Origin: an uncultured Bacilli bacterium
GTDB taxonomy: Bacteria > Bacillota_I > Bacilli_A > RF39 > UBA660
Assembly (NCBI GenBank): GCA_947626035.1
Contig: CANQQR010000002.1
Location: 1 to 37,174 of the forward strand
Length of the DNA: 37,174 nucleotides
Direction: 5' to 3'
Of the stretch, positions 9,757-17,193 are shown piece after piece. The translations under genes and the position numbers were made by a program. The notes below the pieces were generated by a model that saw nothing but the letters and a program-made list of their open reading frames with translations, was not told the DNA's origin and made no database searches. Every line of letters starts with the position of its first letter. The first letter of the stretch is position 1.

Positions 9757-9887
9757 AAAAGGACTTACCATAAGATAAGTCCTTGGTAGCGCCCGAATTT
9801 TTGGGCTGGCTGGCTATCCACTTTGTGTTTAACCTATTACTAGGTCGCCGAAGCTAGGCTGGGGCTACCATCTCCCGTCATTATTAA
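9757..9887 (-). ncRNA. Unclassified GC-rich structured RNA (strand tentative)
   Basis: GGTAGC (9785-9790)/GCTACC (9864-9869) closing stem; GCCCGAATTTTTGGGC, CCTATTACTAGG and AAGGACTTA...TAAGTCCTT hairpins in otherwise AT-rich DNA; terminator follows on the minus strand. Confidence 0.5.
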
Positions 9888-10015
9888 TTTAAATTTAACA
9901 CATTTTAATTGATGTGTAAATTAAATTAATTATGTTATAATTTTAAGCCATATTAATGGTATTGTCAATGATTTATTTTTATTTTTAACATATTAATGTT
10001 ACTTCTAAAGAAAAA

Positions 10016-10042
10016 TAAAAAGTTAGTCACTTGACTAACTTT
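10016..10042. terminator. Terminator hairpin AAAGTTAGTCacttGACTAACTTT
   Basis: Perfect 10-bp stem. Confidence 0.6.
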
Positions 10043-10101
10043 AGTAGAATGTCTAATAACATTTATTATAGTATTGTTTTTATGTACAATACCATAAAGA
10101 A

Positions 10102-10254
10102 TTAGGCTTTTTTCTTTACTAGCTTTACATTTTGTTTTTTATTTTTTTCCCATTTAAGTGGAATTTCATTTTTAAGAGCCTCTCCGGCAGTTATTGTTGG
10201 TCTTTTTAATTGAAAAAAGCCTTTAGGAAATTTAGTAATTTCTTTCTTTTCCAT
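10102..10254 (-). CDS. 50-aa basic protein MEKKEITKFPKGFFQLKRPTITAGEALKNEIPLKWEKNKKQNVKLVKKKA
   Basis: Strong SD AAAAAGGAGGTTATTGAT before ATG; -10-like TATAAT just upstream; not in the ORF track. Confidence 0.6.
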   Translation of the reverse strand: MEKKEITKFPKGFFQLKRPTITAGEALKNEIPLKWEKNKKQNVKLVKKKA

Positions 10255-10353
10255 ATCAATAACCTCCTTTTTCTATTACATTATAATGAAAAAATATGAG
10301 TTTAACAATATAAAATTAAGATTTTTTTAATGAAATGTAAGAAAGTTGTTAAA

Positions 10354-10761
10354 TTATAAATTTGTAATAATATTTTTTTCTTTATTTTTGTCATGAAGTT
10401 TAATAATTAATTGTACAAGTTTATCTAGTAATTCAGCATCCATATGCGCTATAACTTTATATTCAATTTTCTTTTTATTAAAGTAAAATAATTCGTCTGC
10501 TCTTATATAGCCATTTTTTGAATTTATATTATGACCATGAATTTGATTTGGATTTATTTCTAGATTTCCTTCTATACTGAGTTTATATTTTTTATGTTTT
10601 TCGTTATGAAAACTACATAGAGCATTGGAAATAAAATCATATTCAAAACCTTCAATAAAGTTTGGTTCGTCATTGATTACTACAAATGAATGTTTTGGAA
10701 CAGTTGTCCCGTTTTGGTCTTTAAACTCTTTGACTACTATGATATCTCCTAATTTGCACAT
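10354..10761 (-). CDS. PemK/MazF-like (toxin-fold) protein candidate
   Basis: N-terminus KLGDIIVVKEFKDQNGTTVPKHSFVVINDE has the GDIV...HxxVV pattern; SD AAGGAAGTG before ATG 10761 (track start 10779). Confidence 0.45.
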   Translation of the reverse strand: MCKLGDIIVVKEFKDQNGTTVPKHSFVVINDEPNFIEGFEYDFISNALCSFHNEKHKKYKLSIEGNLEINPNQIHGHNINSKNGYIRADELFYFNKKKIEYKVIAHMDAELLDKLVQLIIKLHDKNKEKNIITNL

Positions 10762-10923
10762 TTTTTCACTTCCTTTCATAATTTTATTTTTTCTATTTAC
10801 TTATAGAAAGTAGGTAAGTAGTTGTTTAATTAGCATAATACTTCCCATGGTTCTTTAGACTAACACAAGTATTTGTTGAAGTCAAATCTTCCAAAATTCA
10901 ATTTTGAACATAAATTTTGTACC

Positions 10924-11055
10924 AAAATAATATACATTTATACCAAATAAAATACAAAAATAGTATAAAAGTAATACAAAAAGCATACCAATTTTAAATT
11001 TTAGTATGAGAAAAAAATTTAAAAAATTTATATAAAAATGTTATTGTGTGTATAA
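10924..11055 (+). repeat. Leader/promoter repeat, copy 1
   Basis: Closely matches 14309-14431 (AAAATAATATACATTTATACYAAATAAAATACAAAAATAGTAYAAAAGTAATACAAAAAGCATACCAATTTTAAATTTTRGTATGAG...AAAAATGTTATTGTGT). Confidence 0.9.
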
Positions 11056-11130
11056 ATAATTCGTGGTAAGGTTATGTTTGTAAAGGAAAGTATAAATAAT
11101 GATTAATAAAATATCAGAAATGTGTTCAAG

Positions 11131-11175
11131 TGCACATATAATGAATTTAAACTTCATTAATGTGAATACTTTTCC
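11131..11175 (+). terminator. Terminator-like hairpin after repeat copy 1
   Basis: CACATATAATGAAtttaaacTTCATTAATGTG followed by T-rich sequence. Confidence 0.55.
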
Positions 11176-11256
11176 TTTTTTGTTGTAAAAATTTATTATT
11201 TGTTTTAAGGCTTTCATATGATATACTTAAAATTAAGAGTATGGAGGTCTTTTATA

Positions 11257-13578
11257 GTGATTGAGTTAGTTAATGTAAGCAAGCGTGTTAATTCTAAAAA
11301 TGGTATTTATTCAATATTAGAAAATGTAAATTTGAAGTTACCAGAATGTGGGATTGTAGCTGTTAAGTCAACTGATAATGCTGTTAATTCTACATTATTA
11401 AATTTAATTTCAACTTTTTATAAACCTAATACAGGTAGTATAATGTTTGATAATGTGGATTTGGTTAAGTTAAGTTATGAAGAGTTATTAAAGTTTAGAG
11501 AAGAGTATATTAGTTTTATTTTTAAGGAAGAGTTTTTGTTTGAAAATTTAACTGTATTAGAAAATATTACTTTAGTAGGGCAAAGTAATGATTTGGATTC
11601 GTTTATTAAAGATTTTGAGTTGCAAGATATATTAAATGTAAAGGTTAGAAATTTATCAAAGGAAGATAGGTTAAAGGTATCAATTTGCCGAGCACTTTTA
11701 AAGAAGAGTAAGATTATTTTAGTTGACGAAGTAATAAATTCTTTAACAATTAAATTTAGAGATTTAGTTTATGATATTTTAAAAAGGTTGAGTTCTGAGT
11801 CTTTAGTTATTGTTAGTTTAAGTGAAGAAAATAGTAGTATTAATCCAGATATGGTTATAGAGATACAAGATAATCAAGTGTCAGATGTAAGGGTTATAAA
11901 TAATTGTAATGGTGTAAGTAATAATTTTAAATATAAGAATAGTTTTAATGAGTTTAAGTTTACTTTTAAAAATTTTTTTACTAATAAATTTAGAGTTATG
12001 TTTAATGTATTTGTATTGGTGCTTACTTTTGTTTTTGTTTATTTCTTTGTTTATTTATCAAGTGTAGATTTTAATACTGTTCATTCTAATTATATGAATA
12101 AAAATAATGATAATTTAATAGTAATAGAAAGTAATCATGAAAATATAGAGTACCAGCCTAATGAGATTGATTATAAAGATGTTGAAAATATAGAAAGTAC
12201 TAATGTTTTTAGTTCTCATGTTTTATTAGGTAAGCAAGTGAATGTAAATGGGAAGTCAATTGGTTTTGAATTTAATAATTTTAATTCAAATGTTCCATAT
12301 TATGAAGTAAATTTAAATAATTTTTCATTTTTTAATGTTAAAGATTTAAAGTATGAAGTGATTGGTAGAAAGCCTAAGTTAGATAATGAAATAGTTATTA
12401 GTTCTTATATTGCACAGCGTATGATGAAGTTTGGGGTTATGAATAATGAGAATGAGTATTATTTTCCAAAAGATTATCAGGATTTAGTTAGTAGTGGAGA
12501 AAAGTTATTGCTTGGTAATAAAGAAGTGATAGTGGTTGGTGTGTATGTGTTAGATTTAGATAGTTTTTCTATTCTTAAAGAAAAAGAAGAAATAGAAACA
12601 GAAAAGTTGTATAATTTAGAGAATTTACTAAGTGGGAAATTAAATAATGAAGCTACAAATATATATGTTTTAGAAGATTTTTTTAATCTTTATATGGACG
12701 ATATACCTGTTGTTAGAACAGATATAAAGTTTAAAACTAAAATAAATAGTAAGGTTATTATTAATAATTTGCCTGTTATATTTAATGAACCGGTGTTATT
12801 ACAAGATGGTACTACTATTTCTGATTTAAGTAATAATGAGATAATAGTTAATGAACAAATTTTAAGTTATTTGAAATTAAGTAAGAATGTATGTATTAAT
12901 GAAACTATTAATTTATATGTTGATGGTTCTAATGAAAAAATGGAATTTATTATAAAGGGTGTGTCACGTGATGGAAAATATTATATTAATTTAGATATGT
13001 TAAGAAAGTTTTTAGATAAGAAAGTTTATTATAATAAAATCCTTTATTATGTAGATAATATGAAAGAAGCTAAAAATATATTTGAGACTTTTCCGTTGAA
13101 ATCTGATGTTTATACTGTTAGAACTAATTATAGTCATATTGTTATGGGATTAAGAGGAATATTCGATTTTATTAATAAAATTTTATTAGTTTTTAGTATT
13201 ATATTGTTATATTTTTCTATTTGTTTAATGCATCATTATTTAAAGAAAGGTTTAAATAATCATAAGAAAGATTTAATTATATTAGAAACTCTTGGGGTTG
13301 AAGATAAGAAGATAGAGAATATTTTTAAGATAGAATTATTTTTACAATGTATAGTAGCTTTTGTTATTTCTTTTGTATTTTCTAGTATTTTGACTGTTAT
13401 TATTAATAATTCTATTTGTGATATATCTAATTTAAGTATGAATGTTATTAGTTTTAATATATTATATTTTTTAGTTATGTTTATTCTTTTTATCGCTGTT
13501 ATGTTAGTTTTAATTAAAACTATGAAAAGAAATAAGGATGGAAGCGTAATTTCTGATTTTTATATTAATTTTGATTGA
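11257..13578 (+). CDS. ABC transporter ATPase-permease (MacB/FtsX-like) fusion with degenerate nucleotide-binding motifs
   Basis: N-terminal NBD-like domain with GSIMFDNVDL, Walker B IILVDEV; C-terminal 4-TM FtsX layout with large ectodomain; GTG start 11257 with SD GGAGGT. Confidence 0.7.
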   Translation: MIELVNVSKRVNSKNGIYSILENVNLKLPECGIVAVKSTDNAVNSTLLNLISTFYKPNTGSIMFDNVDLVKLSYEELLKFREEYISFIFKEEFLFENLTVLENITLVGQSNDLDSFIKDFELQDILNVKVRNLSKEDRLKVSICRALLKKSKIILVDEVINSLTIKFRDLVYDILKRLSSESLVIVSLSEENSSINPDMVIEIQDNQVSDVRVINNCNGVSNNFKYKNSFNEFKFTFKNFFTNKFRVMFNVFVLVLTFVFVYFFVYLSSVDFNTVHSNYMNKNNDNLIVIESNHENIEYQPNEIDYKDVENIESTNVFSSHVLLGKQVNVNGKSIGFEFNNFNSNVPYYEVNLNNFSFFNVKDLKYEVIGRKPKLDNEIVISSYIAQRMMKFGVMNNENEYYFPKDYQDLVSSGEKLLLGNKEVIVVGVYVLDLDSFSILKEKEEIETEKLYNLENLLSGKLNNEATNIYVLEDFFNLYMDDIPVVRTDIKFKTKINSKVIINNLPVIFNEPVLLQDGTTISDLSNNEIIVNEQILSYLKLSKNVCINETINLYVDGSNEKMEFIIKGVSRDGKYYINLDMLRKFLDKKVYYNKILYYVDNMKEAKNIFETFPLKSDVYTVRTNYSHIVMGLRGIFDFINKILLVFSIILLYFSICLMHHYLKKGLNNHKKDLIILETLGVEDKKIENIFKIELFLQCIVAFVISFVFSSILTVIINNSICDISNLSMNVISFNILYFLVMFILFIAVMLVLIKTMKRNKDGSVISDFYINFD

Positions 13579-13640
13579 TTTGAATATTGTATTTTTTGCA
13601 TAATTACTTTATAATTTATAATAGAAAGGAGGGGATTATT

Positions 13641-14156
13641 GTGAACATGAAAAAAAGCCATATTTTATTTGCTTTTTTAGTTGTTTTTGTCGGAAGTTTC
13701 GTCCTTGTTCCTCATATTAGTGCTGCGACTGAACCTAGAGAAGTTCCTTTAAATGGTGAAGCTGCACCTTTTGGTGGTTTTTATCAAGTGTTTTTCGGTG
13801 AGAGTGGATTACAAGGAGACCGTATTGACTATGTTAAAGTTGATGTTACAGCAAAAGGTGGCAATAAAATGAAAGTTAGTTTACTTTATACAGAAAATTG
13901 GGTATCTACTGCTAGTGAAGTCGCTTCGACTGATACATTAAAAGCACAAGATGATGATTATATAATTTATTTTGTGCCTAAAAATATGAGTTGTCCTACA
14001 TCTAGTAATTCTGTATGTGTAAAAGTTCCTGCAAAATATAGTAGTGATGGAAATGGTAATGATCTTACATATGATGTATTTACTGGTTTAAGGTTCACTA
14101 ATGAAAGTTGGTTCTATGGCGCTTTAAATATATCAGGTACAGCATATTTATATTAG
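13641..14156 (+). CDS. Secreted protein of unknown function
   Basis: Signal peptide MKKSHILFAFLVVFVGSFVLVPHISAA; SD AGGAGGG; small beta-rich ectodomain with a Cys pair. Confidence 0.65.
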   Translation: MNMKKSHILFAFLVVFVGSFVLVPHISAATEPREVPLNGEAAPFGGFYQVFFGESGLQGDRIDYVKVDVTAKGGNKMKVSLLYTENWVSTASEVASTDTLKAQDDDYIIYFVPKNMSCPTSSNSVCVKVPAKYSSDGNGNDLTYDVFTGLRFTNESWFYGALNISGTAYLY

Positions 14157-14308
14157 TTAAAAGTTTGGAAAGTTATTGAAATTGGGCAAGTTAAGTCTTG
14201 TTCTTTTTCTATTTCACTGTTTTTAGTTTTAATTTGATTTTTGATTATTGTTTTAATTTTAAAATTTTCAGTCTGTGTTGATTACTAAAGCACATCATAT
14301 TTATTATT

Positions 14309-14431
14309 AAAATAATATACATTTATACTAAATAAAATACAAAAATAGTACAAAAGTAATACAAAAAGCATACCAATTTTAAATTTTGGTATGAGAAAAA
14401 AATTTGCATAAAAATGTTATTGTGTATATAT
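14309..14431 (+). repeat. Leader/promoter repeat, copy 2
   Basis: Closely matches 10924-11055; includes the CATACCAA-N9-TTGGTATG dyad. Confidence 0.9.
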
Positions 14432-14454
14432 AAAAATTATGTTAGAATTATATA

Positions 14455-14632
14455 CATGGTAAGCGTTTAAGCATTGCTTTAATGTTTGCCCGTTAGTTAG
14501 ATAAACATTGGAACTAACGTCTAGTGTTTTTTAAAACTATCAATAATGCAACGAGTGCGATTACTTCTGGTAATATTGCACAAATGTGTTTAAGCACTTT
14601 TATTATAAAAGTGCTTACGCTTTTTTTATTTG
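14455..14632 (+). ncRNA. Candidate small RNA/leader with terminator
   Basis: Promoter-like TTGTGT-17-TAGAAT; hairpin CGTTAGTT...AACTAACG; terminator AAGCACTTTTAttaTAAAAGTGCTT ... TTTTTTT. Confidence 0.5.
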
Positions 14633-14650
14633 GAAAATATAAAAATGTAA

Positions 14651-14679
14651 TTGACAGTAACAAAAGTATAAACTATAAT
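14651..14679 (+). promoter_or_regulatory. Perfect consensus SigA promoter TTGACA-17-TATAAT
   Basis: Exact consensus boxes and 17-nt spacer. Confidence 0.85.
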
Positions 14680-14707
14680 TAAATTATGTTAGGAGAATAA
14701 GAAAACT

Positions 14708-14761
14708 ATGAAGAAGATAATCTCTTTCGAAAACATTAGTTTGCAAATCGGGGGGGGTTAA
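14708..14761 (+). CDS. 17-aa leader ORF MKKIISFENISLQIGGG containing a G8 tract
   Basis: SD AGGAGA upstream; ATG; stop directly after the G8 tract. Confidence 0.5.
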   Translation: MKKIISFENISLQIGGG

Positions 14762-14799
14762 AGACAAATAACCTTTATAGTTTTTTAATGCACATAAGT

Positions 14800-14830
14800 A
14801 CATAGAGTTTTTCTATGTATTTTTGTTTTG
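14800..14830 (+). terminator. Terminator/attenuator ACATAGAgttttTCTATGTATTTTTGTTTTG
   Basis: 7-bp stem plus T-rich tail between the leader ORF and 14857. Confidence 0.6.
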
Positions 14831-14856
14831 TCTAAAAAGAGAAAGGAATTGAGTTT

Positions 14857-16464
14857 ATGAAGAAACAATATTTAATTATAGGGGTAGTAAGTATACTTAT
14901 TTTAACAGTAAGTGTAAGCTTAGGTTACTGGATGGCATATATAGAAGGTAATGGTGCACCGATAGAACTGACAGCACAAGATTTAAAAATAACATTTGAT
15001 GGTAATGGAAATATAGAACCAGGTTATATAGAACCTGGATGGACTTACAAAAAAACATTTACTGTTACAAGTGAAACAAATGAAACATATTATTACAAAA
15101 TAATAATAAAAGACTTAGTAAATACATTTAAAACAGATTATTTAAAGTATAAAATAACAAGTTCACATGGCTACACAATGGACAAATTTGAAGTATTACC
15201 AAAAACAGAAAAAGCTACAGATACAGATATATCAGATAAAATAAAGATAGAGCCAAGTGAAGTACAAGAATATACAATAGAATTTATCTATGAAACAACA
15301 ACAGAAGACCAAAGTGAAGATATGGGTGCAACATTAGGTGGAACATTATTTATAGGAGAGTGGAAAGAAAAAGGTATATTAGCAAAAGACCTATTTACAA
15401 CAAAGTATACTGAAGAAGAGTTAGGTAAAAAGAGAGATGATTTTAGTACAATAGTAAATGAGGGTTCAGTATACTATGAAGACGGAAAATGGACAGAAGA
15501 TGTAACAAAAGACAGTGTTGGAGAGAAAGTATATTATTATGCTGGAAACGCACAAGATAACTGGGTACAATTTGGACAAGATTCTAGTGGAAAAAATTTA
15601 TATTGGAGAATAATAAGAAGTAATGAAGATGGAGGATTAAGGCTATTGTATGCAGGAACTAGTCCAGACACAACAGAAGCGTATATAAACACAATGGCAT
15701 ATAATCCAACATATGATAATGCAGCATATGTAGGTTATATGTATGGTACGGGAAGTAGTTTAGCAGCAATAAGAGGAAATGGAACAAATAGTCCAATAAA
15801 AGCAGAATTAGATACATGGTATGCAACTAACTTACAATCATTTGATAAATATATAAGTAAGACTGCGATATATTGTAATGATAGAAGTACACAAGAGGGA
15901 TGGAAATCAAGTGGAGACATATATTACAATGATTATACAAAATTCAATACAAATCAATCAGATAATACAAAGAACCATCCATCATTCAAATGTGGTGTAG
16001 ATGGTTCAGGTAATTTTAATTCGGATTCGCCTGATGCAGAGAGAAAAAAAGATATGTTTAGTGTAAGCGGGGCTTCTGGTGGCAATGGAGTTCTAACAAA
16101 GCCAATAGGCTTGATAACAGCAGACGAAATAGTGTTTGCAGGAGGTTTATCTAGAACTAGCAACCCAGATGCTTACTACTATAGAAACGCTTTTGGAGAA
16201 AGTTCAACCGGAACAAACTGGTGGTGGACCATGAGTCCGTCTGACTTCAATGGCTGGGAAATCCTCGCACTCGTGTTCCTCGCGTTCGGTTCCGCCAATG
16301 CGGGAGCATTGGAAACCGTCGACGTTGACCTTTCGAATGGCGTCGTCCGACCAGTAATCTCCCTAAAATCTTGTGTTGAATTAAAGGGTAATGGTAAATC
16401 AGATGACCCATATACAGTGTTAGATATGGACGATGCAAGCGAGTGTGCATTAGCTGAAAATTGA
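14857..16464 (+). CDS. Surface/secreted protein, TasA/camelysin-like N-terminus and C-terminal lectin/FGE-like domain; putative DGR target
   Basis: N-terminal signal/TM, GYWMAYIEGNG...; C-terminal NWWWTMSPSDFNG...SNGVVRPVISLKSCVELKGNGKSDDPYTV. Confidence 0.6.
   Translation: MKKQYLIIGVVSILILTVSVSLGYWMAYIEGNGAPIELTAQDLKITFDGNGNIEPGYIEPGWTYKKTFTVTSETNETYYYKIIIKDLVNTFKTDYLKYKITSSHGYTMDKFEVLPKTEKATDTDISDKIKIEPSEVQEYTIEFIYETTTEDQSEDMGATLGGTLFIGEWKEKGILAKDLFTTKYTEEELGKKRDDFSTIVNEGSVYYEDGKWTEDVTKDSVGEKVYYYAGNAQDNWVQFGQDSSGKNLYWRIIRSNEDGGLRLLYAGTSPDTTEAYINTMAYNPTYDNAAYVGYMYGTGSSLAAIRGNGTNSPIKAELDTWYATNLQSFDKYISKTAIYCNDRSTQEGWKSSGDIYYNDYTKFNTNQSDNTKNHPSFKCGVDGSGNFNSDSPDAERKKDMFSVSGASGGNGVLTKPIGLITADEIVFAGGLSRTSNPDAYYYRNAFGESSTGTNWWWTMSPSDFNGWEILALVFLAFGSANAGALETVDVDLSNGVVRPVISLKSCVELKGNGKSDDPYTVLDMDDASECALAEN
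16209..16370 (+). other. Putative DGR variable region (GC-rich, A-depleted, C-ending codons)
   Basis: Codon run ATC CTC GCA CTC GTG TTC CTC GCG TTC GGT TCC GCC ... ACC GTC GAC GTT GAC in an ORF otherwise dominated by A/T-ending codons. Confidence 0.6.
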
Positions 16465-16565
16465 GTTTTATGATGTTAATGTGTAATGTGCTTATGTTTA
16501 ATTTTAATAAATGCCTTGTATAAAATTAAAAATTTTATTATAATGTTTTATAGTAGGTGGTTTGA

Positions 16566-16730
16566 ATGAAGAACAAGAATGGATTTGTTTCTATGGCTGT
16601 AGTTTATTCATTTATTCTAGTGTTTTTAGTTGTTCTTTTATCGCTTCTAAGTGCTTATCAATATAGAAATACTGTGATAAATAATCAGGTAATAGAATTA
16701 AAGAATGAGTTAAATAAGGAAATACCATAA
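16566..16730 (+). CDS. Short prepilin-like protein MKNKNGFVSMAVVYSFILVFLVVLLSLLSAYQYRN...
   Basis: K-N-G-F prepilin-like cleavage site followed by a hydrophobic helix; 54 aa; not in the ORF track. Confidence 0.55.
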   Translation: MKNKNGFVSMAVVYSFILVFLVVLLSLLSAYQYRNTVINNQVIELKNELNKEIP

Positions 16731-16731
16731 T

Positions 16732-17184
16732 ATGAAAAAAGGTTTTGTGTTTATGGAAACTTTAATAGTTTTAGTAGTGTTATCAGTGTCTTTAGTTGGT
16801 ATTTATAAGACTTATATTAATATATCTTCTAATATTAATAATAGAATGTATTTTGATAATATTAGTGATTTATATAAGACAGATATATTAAGAAGTGAAG
16901 TTATTTTAGATACTATAAATGTTAGTGAAAATGTTGTGATTAGTAAAGATAACTGTACTACTTATATGAATAGTACTTGTACTAGTTTGTTTGATAGCCT
17001 TAGAGTGGAAAAGATTTATATAAATAATGAATTACTAGAAACACTTAATAATAATGTTTTGATGCCTCTTAATAATAGTATGGTAGAGTATCTTGATACG
17101 ATTAATAAGGAGACTTCAAAAAGGTATATAATAGTTAATTATAAGTATGGTAATAAGAATTATTATGCATCTTTAAGAATATAG
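16732..17184 (+). CDS. Prepilin-like protein
   Basis: MKKGFVFMETLIVLVVLSVSLVGIYKTY: type IV prepilin-like G|F...E helix. Confidence 0.65.
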   Translation: MKKGFVFMETLIVLVVLSVSLVGIYKTYINISSNINNRMYFDNISDLYKTDILRSEVILDTINVSENVVISKDNCTTYMNSTCTSLFDSLRVEKIYINNELLETLNNNVLMPLNNSMVEYLDTINKETSKRYIIVNYKYGNKNYYASLRI

Positions 17185-17193
17185 GGGTGTTGT

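Noticed and set aside
9757-9887. The structured RNA as a DGR template repeat for 16209-16370
   Set aside because: The only similarity found was a short ATCTCCC match; no colinear alignment with A-specific differences on either strand.
10924-14431. Leader repeats as IS/transposon ends
   Set aside because: Direct rather than inverted orientation, no transposase in between, and each copy reads as a promoter region.
15735-16163. Minus-strand ORFs at 15735-15920 and 15954-16163
   Set aside because: Antisense to a clear CDS, no SD; low stop frequency on the opposite strand.
16247-16450. Minus-strand ORF of 67 aa across the GC-rich block
   Set aside because: No SD and atypical composition; it is a shadow of the GC-rich variable-region-like block within the 14857 gene.
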